A stretch of DNA of 34,848 nt from an uncultured Pseudomonadota bacterium (GTDB taxonomy: Bacteria; Desulfobacterota; Syntrophorhabdia; Syntrophorhabdales; Syntrophorhabdaceae), in the NCBI GenBank assembly GCA_937862865.1, contig CALMFJ010000147.1:1-34848 (forward strand), written 5' to 3'. Made by a program: the position numbers and the translations under genes. The notes under the pieces are model-generated. The model did not search any database and was not told the origin of the DNA. It saw nothing but the letters and a program-made list of their open reading frames with translations. Each line of letters opens with the position of its first letter. The first letter of the stretch is position 1. This document shows, piece after piece, positions 17,497 through 25,605 of the stretch.

Positions 17497-17546
17497 TCTG
17501 TAAATTCATTCTACATATTGCAAAGCCTTTTAATTTCCGTTATATT
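17497..17546 (+). promoter_or_regulatory. Promoter of the last pilin gene with the same activator box
   Basis: The -35 TTGCAA (17518-17523), 17 bases and -10 TATATT (17541-17546) start transcription near 17553. The box with core GTAAATTCATTCTACAT (17500-17516) lies upstream and ends in the TTG of the -35, exactly as at 13808-13831. This places the main pilin gene under its own promoter but the same control as the upstream pilin operon. Confidence 0.68.
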
Positions 17547-17578
17547 ACAGACAGAACTTAAGAAAGGGAGGAATGGTT

Positions 17579-18220
17579 ATGTTGAAATCAATCAGGAATA
17601 CAAAAGGTTTCACTCTCATTGAGATGGCAATCGTCCTCGTCATTATCGGCATCATCCTCGGAGCGGTCCTGAAAGGGCAGGAACTGATCAACAGCGCCAA
17701 ATCGAAACGGATATATACCGATGTCCAGGGCGTGGCGGCGGGCATATACACCTATATGGACAAGTATGGCACGAGATTGCCCGGCGACGACCCGAACGCC
17801 ACAGCAGCCATACGCGGCACCGGATGGGCGACCGGGACGGGCGGCACCCTGGGTAACGGCCTTATCGAGGGCGGAGCCACGGGGAGTGATGCCACCCCCG
17901 GAAGCATGTTCACGTGTGCGGCTGCAACAACCACCGAAACATGCCGCCTGTGGGACCATATGAAGCGGTCAAATATTCTCACCGGTGCGTTAAACTCGAC
18001 AAATCCGCCCAATTCCTACGGCGGCACCATCGGCGTTGCCAACGTGGCAGTCCAGGGCCTTACCGTCAACTGGATAGGCGTCTCCAATGTCCCGTCGAAT
18101 ATAGCCCAGAGCCTCGATACAATGTATGATGACGGTGTCGCGACGACCGGTTCCATCCGTGCCCTCGCCGCCTATACGGCAGGATCTGAAGCCCCGATAC
18201 TGGTTTTCTTCCGGTTCTGA
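17579..18220 (+). CDS. Type IV pilin, probable major subunit (MshA-like)
   Basis: 213 residues from ATG 17579, which lies 7 bases after AAAGGGAGG. The ATG at 17573 is in frame but only one base from that site. The leader MLKSIRNTKG is followed by FTLIEMAIVLVIIG, a canonical prepilin site with Glu at position 5. VLKGQELINSAKSKRIYTDVQG continues the helix. Then come YGTRLPGDD and a glycine-, threonine- and alanine-rich globular part with a Cys pair. It has its own strong promoter, the best ribosome site of the pilin genes and a stable hairpin after its stop. These suit the most abundant subunit, although I infer this from signals and not from data. Confidence 0.85.
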   Translation: MLKSIRNTKGFTLIEMAIVLVIIGIILGAVLKGQELINSAKSKRIYTDVQGVAAGIYTYMDKYGTRLPGDDPNATAAIRGTGWATGTGGTLGNGLIEGGATGSDATPGSMFTCAAATTTETCRLWDHMKRSNILTGALNSTNPPNSYGGTIGVANVAVQGLTVNWIGVSNVPSNIAQSLDTMYDDGVATTGSIRALAAYTAGSEAPILVFFRF

Positions 18221-18230
18221 GAGAAAGAAG

Positions 18231-18262
18231 GGTGAGATGGAGGTGAAACCCTCCATCTCACC
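18231..18262 (+). terminator. Strong hairpin after the main pilin gene, no T tract
   Basis: GGTGAGATGGAGG (18231-18243) and CCTCCATCTCACC (18250-18262) pair perfectly over 13 bases around a 6-base loop. No run of T follows, so it may protect the 3' end of the pilin mRNA as much as end transcription. It also lies just before the next gene. Confidence 0.5.
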
Positions 18263-18278
18263 ATTACAAAAGCCTGCC

Positions 18279-18761
18279 ATGATGCTCATCTACTTCGCTC
18301 ATCCCTGCTTCAACGAATCCCAGGAATTGTTCAAGAAAGAGTTTCTGCGTAAGCTCCGGGCGGCGCTTGACGGGACGGGGCACGGAAAAGCGATCACTAT
18401 CGTGGACCCCTTCGTCGACACGCCGAATATCGAAGGGAACAGGGAGACGAAGCTCAAGCTCAGCCGCCTTGTCAAGGACACGTGCATCAAGATGCTCGAA
18501 GAGTGCGACACGGTCGTCGCCATGGTGGACGACGGCGACACCGGGGTCGCTTTTGAGACGGGTTATGCGGCGGCGGCGGGCATACCGGTCGTTCTCATAT
18601 CGCGGTCTGATTGCGCCGCGGCCAATGCGATGCTGGTCGGGGCGGCCAAAGAGCGGGTCAATGCCCTCCTGACCGATGCACAGGTGACAAAGCTTGCTCG
18701 TATGCTAGAATGGTATTATATTTCCCGCAAAGGGCACGGTCATGGGTCCAGGAAAAGCTAA
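18279..18761 (+). CDS. Nucleoside 2-deoxyribosyltransferase-like protein
   Basis: 160 residues from ATG 18279; a second ATG follows directly at 18282. Starts further upstream would read through the pilin hairpin. The N-terminus MMLIYFAHPCFN and the block CDTVVAMVDDGDTGVAFETGYAAAAGIPVVLIS match the nucleoside 2-deoxyribosyltransferase fold, whose members exchange bases on or hydrolyse deoxynucleosides or nucleotides. The Asp and Glu of the DTGVAFETGYA segment correspond to the family catalytic region. Substrate unknown. It overlaps the zinc-ribbon gene by 20 bases. Confidence 0.65.
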   Translation: MMLIYFAHPCFNESQELFKKEFLRKLRAALDGTGHGKAITIVDPFVDTPNIEGNRETKLKLSRLVKDTCIKMLEECDTVVAMVDDGDTGVAFETGYAAAAGIPVVLISRSDCAAANAMLVGAAKERVNALLTDAQVTKLARMLEWYYISRKGHGHGSRKS

Positions 18762-19173
18762 AGCCAGTATCCGCGCTGAAACGGTACACGGGTTTCGCTG
18801 CCCGGCCTGCGGTTTTACCCTCGATGAGTCAAACGGCGGGTTTCTCTACATAAAGAATGAGAGCGGGATGCGGGTTCCGCTTAAGGACAAGGATGAGCGG
18901 GATGCGCTCGCCCGTATCCTCCTGAACAACGAATTCTCCTTTTGCACTGACGATGTGAACCTTTCCCAGGAAACGATAGATATCCTGGAAGAACGGGTAG
19001 GGTACATGTCCGCCTGCCTGTGCATGGATTGCCTCGGTCAGTTCGGGCTCGACCTGAGAAAAGACACGATCGAATGCCCCCGCTGCAAATCCGACCAAAT
19101 CAAGACCTTCCTCGCAATGCTCTACAAACCATGCCCCAGGTGCCGATCGGGACTGATGGAGAACATGAGATAA
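18742..19173 (+). CDS. Uncharacterised zinc-ribbon protein
   Basis: 143 residues. I do not recognise a named family. Four Cys-x2-Cys pairs are visible: CPAC near residue 19, CMDC near 94, CPRC near 113 and CPRC near 132, so two zinc ribbons seem likely. Between the first two pairs is a helical region with many charged residues (KDKDERDALARILLNNE). It begins inside the upstream gene, with AAAGGG 8 bases before the ATG, so both are translated together. Cytoplasmic; the role is unknown and could be nucleic acid or partner binding. Confidence 0.6.
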   Translation: MGPGKAKASIRAETVHGFRCPACGFTLDESNGGFLYIKNESGMRVPLKDKDERDALARILLNNEFSFCTDDVNLSQETIDILEERVGYMSACLCMDCLGQFGLDLRKDTIECPRCKSDQIKTFLAMLYKPCPRCRSGLMENMR

Positions 19174-19217
19174 TGGGCTACAGGCTACGAAACCCTATTG
19201 CCCATAGCCCATCTTTT
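19173..19217 (+). terminator. Terminator hairpin built of 7-base units
   Basis: ATGGGCTA (19173-19180) pairs with TAGCCCAT (19205-19212), then CTTTTCT. The right arm consists of 7-base units (CCCTATT, GCCCATA, GCCCATC) like those in the hairpin at 28072-28150. It lies between two converging genes. Confidence 0.5.
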
Positions 19218-19700
19218 CTATTGTTCGTAAATATATTCCGCCAGCATCCAGTCAGATACGCGCAGGCGGTGGCTTATCATCTGGGAGAGTTTTTTGAGAA
19301 GGACGACGCCGAGCCGGGGGTTGTCGTTAAGGAGCTGCTCGAAGTTGTCCTTGGTCAGGACGAGGACAAGCGTCTCTTCGACGGCCGTTGCCGACGCGGA
19401 ACGGGGCAGGCCGTCGATGATGCTCATCTCGCCCACGAACCTGCCCGGAGGGATATCGCATATCGTTTTGACCGTTTTTTTCGAGTCGCCTTTCGTGATC
19501 CTGATAAGGCCCTGAGCTACAAGGCACATGTATGGTTCGCGGGCGCCTTCGTTGAAGATGATCTCTCCCGGATCGGCCTTTGCGGCATAGAGGTACTGGG
19601 CAAACTGGTCCATGTCCTCACGGCTTAAGCCGTCGCCCCATTGAGATCTCTCGACCATTGCGACACGTTCCGGAACGGTTGACAGGATATTATGCAGCAA
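19218..19700 (-). CDS. Cyclic-nucleotide-binding domain protein without DNA-binding domain
   Basis: 160 residues from a TTG start with AAGGA 6 bases before it. Residues 20-140 form a cNMP-binding beta barrel: PGEIIFNEGA, LVAQGLIRI, GRFVGEMSIIDGLPRSASATA (the phosphate-binding cassette with Gly-Glu and Arg-Ser-Ala) and a final helix LLKKLSQMISHRLR. The protein stops about 20 residues after that helix, so there is no helix-turn-helix. It probably acts by protein contact and not as a CRP-type transcription factor. It is the last gene of the sulfur module and starts 50 bases after the reductase. Confidence 0.75.
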   Translation of the reverse strand: MLHNILSTVPERVAMVERSQWGDGLSREDMDQFAQYLYAAKADPGEIIFNEGAREPYMCLVAQGLIRITKGDSKKTVKTICDIPPGRFVGEMSIIDGLPRSASATAVEETLVLVLTKDNFEQLLNDNPRLGVVLLKKLSQMISHRLRVSDWMLAEYIYEQ

Positions 19701-19750
19701 GCATTTTCCTTATGCCCCCAAGATTGCTTCCCTCTCAATTTATACTATGG

Positions 19751-21172
19751 TTATGTATTGCTTTGCAATCTTTTCACTGCTACATTCGCGGCAACGAGGA
19801 TAGGGTCCCACACCGTGGCGAAGGGCGGCGCATACCCGAGGTCGAGACGGGCGATATCGGAAACGGCCATTCTGTTGTAGAGGGCGGTTGCGAGCGTATC
19901 GATCCTGTGGGCAACGCCTTCGGCGCCGGCCATCTGGGCCCCGAGGAGACGCCCGGATCTTTTTTCAACAACGTATGTTACGGTGATCCGCTTCCCTTCG
20001 GGGTACGCACTGCTTCGCGACCTGCCTTTAATGGTCGACACGAAATATTCCAGGCCCTCCCGCGATGCCTCGAGAGGCGAAAGGCCGGTCCGCGCAACTT
20101 CCAGGTCGAAGATCTTTGTTACCGCGGTCCCGGCGACCCCCTCGAAGGTGTTTGCCATCCCCGCCGCGTTTTCACCGGCGATCCGGCCCTGTTTGTTCGC
20201 CGTCGCACCCAGCGGAATATAGACCTTTTTCCCGGTAACGATGTGTTTCGACTCCGCGCAATCGCCGGCGGCGTATATATCGGGGAGGCTGGTCCGCAGA
20301 TGATCGTCGACCTTGATCGCCCCCGCGGCGCCAAGCTCCATCTTCGCATCGACAGCAAGGGACGTATTCGGCCGCGCCCCGATGACGAGGAGGACCATGT
20401 CGGCCGCAAAAACGCCTTTATCGGTTTTAACGCGGGCAACCCTGCCGCTGACCGGCTCGAAAGCCTCGACGGAATACCCCTTGTTGAGCCTCACCCCTTC
20501 CGCGATTATCCTTTCCTCGATGATGTCTGTGATGCTGGTGTCCATCGTTCCGAGGACCCTGTCCATCTTTTCGAAGACGGTCACTTCGACGTCCCTTTTC
20601 CGCAGGGCCTCGCACATTTCCATCCCGATCGACCCGCCGCCCACAATGACGGCCTGCATGGGCCTTTTTTCGATCCCGTAAGGGTTTTGATAGACGCAGT
20701 CAGGCCCGATGCACGGCTCGAAAGACTGCCAGTGATTGACAAATTTCTTGATCGCCACGCCATCGTGGAGGTCCCGCAGCGTGAAAACATGCTCCAGGTC
20801 AACCCCGGGAAAAGGCGGGCGGATGGGCAGGGCCCCCGTTGCCATGACGAGCCTGTCATAGGGAATGACCTTCTTTTCGTTCACGTTGAGATCGATGGCC
20901 GTGACCGTCTTGCCGGCCGGGTCGATCGACACCGCTTCGTGCCGCGTCAGGACGGTTATGCCCCGTTCTTTCGCCGCCTCCGGGGTAAGGGAGAGGAGCC
21001 TGTTAATGTCTCTTATATCGTCGGAGATATAATAGGGCAGGGAGCACGCCCCGTACGAGATGAAATGGTCCTTTTCCAGCACCAACGCCTCGGCCTCAGG
21101 TTTGAGCCGCTTAAAACTGCTCGCCGCACTCATCCCGGCAGCAACACCCCCGATAACGACAAGACGTTCCAT
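19751..21172 (-). CDS. CoA-disulfide / NAD(P)H sulfur reductase-like flavoprotein
   Basis: 473 residues from ATG 21172, with GGAGG 6 bases before it; a TTG at 21187 overlaps that site. It begins with an FAD-binding GGVAAGMSAAS. The SYGACSLPYYI motif has its redox Cys at position 43, as in CoA-disulfide reductases. An NAD(P)H-binding GGGSIGMEMCEAL and a second FAD block with IYAAGDCAE follow. The dimer interface is at the C-terminus. Members reduce CoA disulfide, oxygen, or with CoA polysulfide and sulfur. No rhodanese domain is fused. Next to two YeeE-type transporters a sulfur, polysulfide or selenium role is most likely. The exact substrate cannot be read from sequence. Confidence 0.85.
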   Translation of the reverse strand: MERLVVIGGVAAGMSAASSFKRLKPEAEALVLEKDHFISYGACSLPYYISDDIRDINRLLSLTPEAAKERGITVLTRHEAVSIDPAGKTVTAIDLNVNEKKVIPYDRLVMATGALPIRPPFPGVDLEHVFTLRDLHDGVAIKKFVNHWQSFEPCIGPDCVYQNPYGIEKRPMQAVIVGGGSIGMEMCEALRKRDVEVTVFEKMDRVLGTMDTSITDIIEERIIAEGVRLNKGYSVEAFEPVSGRVARVKTDKGVFAADMVLLVIGARPNTSLAVDAKMELGAAGAIKVDDHLRTSLPDIYAAGDCAESKHIVTGKKVYIPLGATANKQGRIAGENAAGMANTFEGVAGTAVTKIFDLEVARTGLSPLEASREGLEYFVSTIKGRSRSSAYPEGKRITVTYVVEKRSGRLLGAQMAGAEGVAHRIDTLATALYNRMAVSDIARLDLGYAPPFATVWDPILVAANVAVKRLQSNT

Positions 21173-21190
21173 TTTTGCCTCCGGCAAAAA
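21172..21190 (-). promoter_or_regulatory. Hairpin that hides the ribosome site of the reductase gene
   Basis: TTTTTGCC and GGCAAAAA (minus strand) pair perfectly over 8 bases around the loop GGA. The GGAGG ribosome site lies in loop and stem, and the last paired base is next to or part of the ATG. Translation could be limited by this structure. Confidence 0.45.
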
Positions 21191-21279
21191 TCGTTCTACG
21201 TTCTACGTTCTGCGTTCCACGTTAAGAACCTTTCCGGGATGAATAACGTAGAACGTAGAACGCGGAACGTAGAACGATT
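21189..21279. repeat. 36-base inverted repeat made of tandem heptamers
   Basis: Left arm 21189-21224 and right arm 21244-21279 are near-perfect reverse complements around a 19-base loop. Each arm is four tandem copies of a 7-base unit of the type GTTCTAC (variants GTTCTGC and GTTCCAC). It fills the gap between the second YeeE gene and the reductase gene and could attenuate transcription or stabilise mRNA ends. Confidence 0.8.
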
Positions 21280-21280
21280 T

Positions 21281-21808
21281 CTATACTCCTTTCTTCTCAA
21301 AATACCGAAACATCATAATCCCGATGATCACCATTATTGCTATGACGATCCAGTGGTTTATTCCCAGTACCTGGGGGAGCGTGATCTTGCCCAGGTTGCC
21401 CCATGTGAGGACGGTTTGCTTCATGAGGGGATAAAGTTCGGCAAAGAGGGCCGCCCCGCCGAGCATGCCGAGGATGCCCCAGAGGGCGTCGTACCGTCCC
21501 TCGCCGAGCGCGCCGAGCGATGTGCCGGGACAATAGCCGAACATGGCCCAGCCGATCCCGAAGATGAGCCCTCCGAGGATGTTCCCCCCGAGGGATGTGG
21601 GTTTTATGGACAGCTTGACAAGCCCCAGGTCTTTCAGCAGGTAGACCCCGACCATCGCGACGAGGACCGTGGTGAACATATATTTTACGATGGTCATGTC
21701 GAGAAGCCGGAGAGCTCCCAGCTGTTTATCATACCGGATCACCCGGGCCTTCTGGAGCAGGAAGCCGAAAATGATGCCCGTTATCAATCCATAGATGAGG
21801 TCGTTCAT
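21281..21808 (-). CDS. YeeE/YedE-family transporter subunit, second half
   Basis: 175 residues with about five hydrophobic helices. The signature FGIGWAMFGYCPGTSLGALGEG carries the conserved Cys of the Sulf_transp (DUF395) family, known for thiosulfate uptake (YeeE/TsuA) and proposed for selenium (YedE). The protein corresponds to one half of a long YeeE; the preceding gene encodes the other half. The start codon overlaps the stop of that gene as ATGA, so both should be made in equal amounts and probably assemble. The C-terminus ends in FRYFEKKGV. Confidence 0.85.
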   Translation of the reverse strand: MNDLIYGLITGIIFGFLLQKARVIRYDKQLGALRLLDMTIVKYMFTTVLVAMVGVYLLKDLGLVKLSIKPTSLGGNILGGLIFGIGWAMFGYCPGTSLGALGEGRYDALWGILGMLGGAALFAELYPLMKQTVLTWGNLGKITLPQVLGINHWIVIAIMVIIGIMMFRYFEKKGV

Positions 21809-22332
21809 TGTGCCTTACCTCCCCGATAGATCAAGTGTGCAACGATAAGACCGCCGACAAAGAAACAGATAAGGGAGATGTAACCGCTGACAGCCAGCTG
21901 GAGCGAACCGCTCAGCCCATGACCGCTCGGTCACCCGTCGGCCAGGCGGGCACCGAACATCGCGATCGCCCCGCCGAAAAATGCCACGACGCCGCGTTTC
22001 AGCCGCCCCGGCCCGAACCTTTGCTCCCACATCGACGGGACTGCCTGCGAGCGAAACGTGCCTGATGTCAGCGCTGCGATGAGCGAGCCGAAAAAGATTC
22101 CCACGACGAACATCCACTGCCAGTCGATCCTGGGAAGCTCCTTGACAAAATATGCCATCCGGGCCACCCGTTCCGCCGAGAATGTCGATTCGAGGTATCC
22201 TGCGCCCCTCACGAAAGTGGTTGACGCCCCGAAATATTTCCCCCCGACCCAGACGGAAGCGATGAGAAGAAGCCCGGTAAGGGCGCCGGCAATATAGGGG
22301 TTCCAGCCCTTCGATTCGTTGCGGTCGTCCAT
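21805..22332 (-). CDS. YeeE/YedE-family transporter subunit with probable selenocysteine at TGA
   Basis: The frame starts at ATG 22332 (AGGAGG 5-6 bases before it) and meets TGA at 21933-21931, codon 134. Reading through gives 175 residues ending at 21805. The segment around the TGA reads GARLADG-U-PSGHGLSG; the family has Cys at that place (GGCTSGHG-type motif). After the TGA the protein continues with two good membrane helices. Its stop overlaps the next start as ATGA, which only makes sense if translation passes the TGA. A bacterial SECIS-like hairpin lies at the right distance. Together these favour selenocysteine over a broken gene. It likely moves thiosulfate, sulfide or a selenium compound. 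selA, selB and selC are not in the window. Confidence 0.82.
21896..21917 (-). promoter_or_regulatory. Probable bacterial SECIS hairpin
   Basis: Counting from the TGA, bases 14-17 (GGCU) and 18-22 (GAGCG) pair with 26-30 (CGCUC) and, after one bulged C, 32-35 (AGCU). The apical loop is GUU and starts 23 bases after the TGA. Known bacterial SECIS elements have the loop 16-37 bases after UGA and a G in its first two positions, so this fits. Confidence 0.7.
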
Positions 22333-22376
22333 GAATACCTCCTTTCACGTGATGGTCCCCGTCGGGTGTATAGTTA

Positions 22377-22406
22377 AGTATAAACACGCCCCGTCATTTT
22401 GAGCAA
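22377..22406 (-). promoter_or_regulatory. Promoter candidate for the YeeE operon
   Basis: Minus strand TTGCTC (22406-22401), 18 bases, TATACT (22382-22377). The -10 is good and the -35 matches only in TTG. It lies about 45 bases before the YeeE start and is divergent from uvrA. Confidence 0.35.
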
Positions 22407-22482
22407 GTGGTCCGGACAGACAATTTTGCTCACCGGGCCGTATTTCCCGGTTGCGGATATGTTGCCTTACGGAGCGGCGAGC

Positions 22483-22511
22483 TTTTCATCAAGGCGCTTT
22501 TCTGGTATACT
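22483..22511 (+). promoter_or_regulatory. Promoter candidate for uvrA, extended -10
   Basis: TTTTCA (22483-22488), 17 bases, TATACT (22506-22511) with TG one base before the -10 (TGGTATACT). The start would be near 22518, about 30 bases before the uvrA ATG. I see no clear LexA-type palindrome here. Confidence 0.5.
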
Positions 22512-22546
22512 ATCAGGCTCCAAAAGGATGCCGAACCCGTATTGCC

Positions 22547-25411
22547 ATGGATAGTATATTCGTCAAAGGTGCAAAAGAGCACAACCTCAAAAATATCGAC
22601 GTAACGATCCCCCGGAATAAAATGGTGATCATTACAGGGCCGAGCGGCTCCGGCAAGTCGACGCTCGCCTTTGATACGATCTACGCGGAGGGCCAGAGGC
22701 GGTATGTCGAATCGCTCTCCTCGTATGCCCGGCAATTCCTCGAACTCATGGAAAAGCCCGATGTCGAGTATATCGAGGGTCTCTCTCCTGCGATCAGCAT
22801 CGAGCAGAAGAACATAAGCAAGAACCCGCGCAGCACGGTGGGCACGGTGACGGAGATCTACGATTACCTGCGCCTTCTTTTTGCCCGTGTGGGCCACGTG
22901 TTCTGCTACGGCTGCGGCAAGGAGATAAAAAGCCAGCACGCCCCCCAGATCGTGGACAGCATTGCCGCCATGGGCAAGGGCGTGAGCCTCACCATCCTCG
23001 CGCCCATCGTGCGCGGCAGGAAGGGGGAATACCGCAAGGAGCTCGACGAGCTGCGGCAGCACGGGTTTACGAAGGTCAAGATAGACGGGAAGATCGTCGA
23101 CCTCGCCGACGATATCGAGCTTGACAAGAACAGGAAGCATGAGATCGACGTCGTCGTGGACCGCATTACGCTCAGGGACGGGATCGAGCGCAGGCTTTTC
23201 GAGGCTGTGGAGCTTGCACTCGGGCGGGCCCAGGGCCTCGTCAAGGTCGAGACCGGGAAGGAAACCCGTCTTTTCAGCGAGAAATTCGCGTGTCCTGAAT
23301 GCGGCATCAGCTACCCGGAGATCGCGCCGCGGATGTTCTCGTTCAATAACCCCTACGGCGCCTGCCCCGCGTGCACCGGGCTCGGCGTCAAAGAGTACTT
23401 CGACCCGGCGCTGATCGTACCCAACCACGACCTGTCCTTGAGGGATGGCGCCGTGGTCCCGTGGGCCGACAAGAACCCCGTTCATTTCCTTCCCTTCCTC
23501 GAGGCCCTGGTAAAACACTACAAGATTGACATCAGGAAGCCTTTCCGGAAACTGCCGAAACATGTCCAGGACGCCATCCTGTACGGGTCGCAGGGCGAAG
23601 GGATAGAGTTCTTTACCGATCTTCACGGCCGGCGTATCTTCAACCGGAAGCCCTTTGAAGGAGTGATAGAAGAGTTGCGCAGAGATTGGGAAAGCGCCGA
23701 TTTCTACGAACGCGACAAGCTCGAGCGCTTCATCAACCTTATTCCCTGCCCCGAGTGCAACGGTGCCCGTTTAAGGAAAGAGATGCTCTGGGTCCGGATA
23801 GACGGGCTCAATATATATGAGATATCCCGGATGACGATCGAGGAATGCGCCGCGTTTTTCGGCAGGGTCCGTCTCTCGGAGAAGGAACAGGAGATCGCCC
23901 GGGCCATCCTCAAGGAGATCACATCCCGTCTGAGGTTCCTTCTCGACGTCGGGCTCGACTACATAAGCTTAAGCCGCAATTCTGCGACGCTTTCGTCGGG
24001 CGAATCCCAGCGCATCCGGCTTGCCACACAGATAGGCTCCGGCCTGACCGGAGTGCTCTATGTCCTCGACGAGCCGAGCATCGGGCTCCACCAGAGGGAC
24101 AACGACCGGCTCTTGAGGACCCTGCGCCGCCTGCGCGACCTCGACAACACGGTCATTGTCGTCGAACATGACTACGACGCCATCGTTTCGTCCGATTATG
24201 TCGTCGATCTCGGGCCGGGCGCGGGGGAGATGGGCGGGAACATCGTCTTTGAAGGTACGCCCGCCGAGCTCAAGGCGCATCCTGATTCGGTCACGGGCCT
24301 GTACGTGTCGGGCAGAATGTCCATTGCGAGGCCCGCCGTCAGAAGGGAGCCGAAGGGTTTCCTCACGATAAAGGGCGCGCGGGCGAACAATCTGAAAGAC
24401 ATGGATGTGACGGTCCCGCTGGGTGTGTTCACGGCCGTGACCGGCGTTTCCGGTTCGGGGAAGAGCACGCTCGTCGTTGACACGCTGTACCCCGCCTTGA
24501 AGCAGAAGCTGTACAGGTCGAAAGAACGGGTTGGCGAATCCGACGGCATATACGGGTTCGAGGCAGTCGACAGGGTCATCGACATAGACCAGTCTCCGAT
24601 CGGGAGAACACCGCGCTCGAACCCGGCGACGTATACGGGCGTGTTTACCCACATCCGCGAACTGTTCGCGCGTCTGCCGGAATCGAGAATGAGAGGCTAC
24701 CGGGAGGGGAGGTTCAGTTTCAATGTGAAGGGCGGCCGGTGCGAGACGTGCACCGGAGAGGGGTTCGTCAAGATCGAGATGCAGTTCCTCCCGGACGTTT
24801 ACATCGTCTGCGAGGCATGCAAGGGCAAGCGGTATAACAGGGACACGCTCGAGATACAATACCGGGGAAAGAGCATTGCGGACATCCTCGAGATGACAGT
24901 GACCCAGGCAATGGAGTTCTTCGACGCCCACCCGCACATCCGCAGCAAGCTGAAGGTCCTTTTCGACGTAGGCCTCGGATATATCCGGCTTGGCCAGGCC
25001 GCGACCACGCTTTCCGGCGGCGAGGCGCAGCGGATCAAGCTTTCGCGCGAGCTGTCGAAAAGGGACACGGGACGGACCTTCTATATCCTTGACGAGCCGA
25101 CGACGGGCCTGCATTTCGTCGACATCGAAAAGCTCCTCCACGTTCTGAACGAGCTTGTCGAGCGCGGCAACACCGTGATCGTCATCGAGCACAACCTCGA
25201 CGTGATAAAGAGCGCGGACTACATAATCGACCTCGGCCCCGAAGGAGGCGACCGCGGCGGGACGGTCATAGCCGAGGGCAGCCCGGAGGCGATAATGTCG
25301 GTCGAAAACAGCTATACCGGCGTCTTCCTGAAAAAATACCTTGAAGAGAGCGCCCATCAAGCAGAGACAATTTCAAATTTGAAATTTCAAATTTCAGGCA
25401 AGAAACCTTAA
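22547..25411 (+). CDS. uvrA: UvrA, excision nuclease ABC subunit A
   Basis: 954 residues from ATG 22547, where the conserved N-terminus ([20 protein letters not shown]) begins; the frame is open further upstream without a family match. Both ABC ATPase units are complete: Walker [10 protein letters not shown] and GVSGSGKST, signatures [11 protein letters not shown] and [11 protein letters not shown], Walker [11 protein letters not shown] and [10 protein letters not shown]. The zinc modules are CYGC, CPEC with CPAC, and CETC with CEAC. It scans DNA for bulky damage with UvrB in nucleotide excision repair. Its Shine-Dalgarno (AAGGA) is 19 bases away, so initiation may be weak. The last codons run into a heptamer repeat, so the C-terminal ISNLKFQIS tail is encoded by the repeat. 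Confidence 0.97.
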   Translation: MDSIFVKGAKEHNLKNIDVTIPRNKMVIITGPSGSGKSTLAFDTIYAEGQRRYVESLSSYARQFLELMEKPDVEYIEGLSPAISIEQKNISKNPRSTVGTVTEIYDYLRLLFARVGHVFCYGCGKEIKSQHAPQIVDSIAAMGKGVSLTILAPIVRGRKGEYRKELDELRQHGFTKVKIDGKIVDLADDIELDKNRKHEIDVVVDRITLRDGIERRLFEAVELALGRAQGLVKVETGKETRLFSEKFACPECGISYPEIAPRMFSFNNPYGACPACTGLGVKEYFDPALIVPNHDLSLRDGAVVPWADKNPVHFLPFLEALVKHYKIDIRKPFRKLPKHVQDAILYGSQGEGIEFFTDLHGRRIFNRKPFEGVIEELRRDWESADFYERDKLERFINLIPCPECNGARLRKEMLWVRIDGLNIYEISRMTIEECAAFFGRVRLSEKEQEIARAILKEITSRLRFLLDVGLDYISLSRNSATLSSGESQRIRLATQIGSGLTGVLYVLDEPSIGLHQRDNDRLLRTLRRLRDLDNTVIVVEHDYDAIVSSDYVVDLGPGAGEMGGNIVFEGTPAELKAHPDSVTGLYVSGRMSIARPAVRREPKGFLTIKGARANNLKDMDVTVPLGVFTAVTGVSGSGKSTLVVDTLYPALKQKLYRSKERVGESDGIYGFEAVDRVIDIDQSPIGRTPRSNPATYTGVFTHIRELFARLPESRMRGYREGRFSFNVKGGRCETCTGEGFVKIEMQFLPDVYIVCEACKGKRYNRDTLEIQYRGKSIADILEMTVTQAMEFFDAHPHIRSKLKVLFDVGLGYIRLGQAATTLSGGEAQRIKLSRELSKRDTGRTFYILDEPTTGLHFVDIEKLLHVLNELVERGNTVIVIEHNLDVIKSADYIIDLGPEGGDRGGTVIAEGSPEAIMSVENSYTGVFLKKYLEESAHQAETISNLKFQISGKKP
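25371..25398. repeat. Heptamer repeat in the 3' end of uvrA
   Basis: Four 7-base units TTTCAAA, TTTGAAA, TTTCAAA and TTTCAGG in a row. The first two form a perfect 14-base palindrome. The repeat is inside the coding frame and adds about nine residues to UvrA. Confidence 0.75.
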
Positions 25412-25478
25412 AAATCCTTCTTTTCCTTCAAATTACACGTATTTTGATCGAGACGACTCGTCGGGCATAAAACTTCTG

Positions 25479-25509
25479 CGTCATTCCGGCGCTTGACGCC
25501 GGAATGACG
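25479..25509. repeat. Dispersed palindrome, copy 1
   Basis: CGTCATTCCGGCG (25479-25491), loop CTTGA, CGCCGGAATGACG (25497-25509): a perfect 13-base stem. The reverse complement of this element recurs at 34801-34833 with two differences in 32 bases. It lies 68 bases after uvrA and could also end or stabilise its mRNA. No T run follows. Confidence 0.8.
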
Positions 25510-25570
25510 GTAGTGGCGAAATTGCAGCACGGTCTTTAGGCCCGGGATTGCAGCGGCAGGTACTTCTTTA

Positions 25571-25599
25571 TTTAAAATTGTATCCCGGAGTGCGATAAT
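25571..25599 (+). promoter_or_regulatory. Promoter giving a probably leaderless mRNA
   Basis: TTTAAA (25571-25576), 17 bases, GATAAT (25594-25599) with TG one base before the -10. The A of the start codon at 25606 is the seventh base after the -10, just where transcription should begin. No ribosome site is placed correctly. Confidence 0.5.
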
Positions 25600-25605
25600 C
25601 AAAGT

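Noticed and set aside
19580-21829. Open frame of 749 codons on the plus strand across the reductase and YeeE region
   Set aside because: It runs antisense to clear genes and through the heptamer palindrome. No domain pattern is visible and its composition is odd.
21931-22332. Reading the first YeeE gene as a 133-residue truncated protein or pseudogene
   Set aside because: The stop is TGA precisely at the conserved Cys, the rest of the family motif follows in the same frame, and the true stop overlaps the next start as ATGA.
23969-25360. Long open frame antisense to uvrA
   Set aside because: Shadow of the UvrA coding frame. It has no ribosome site or motif.
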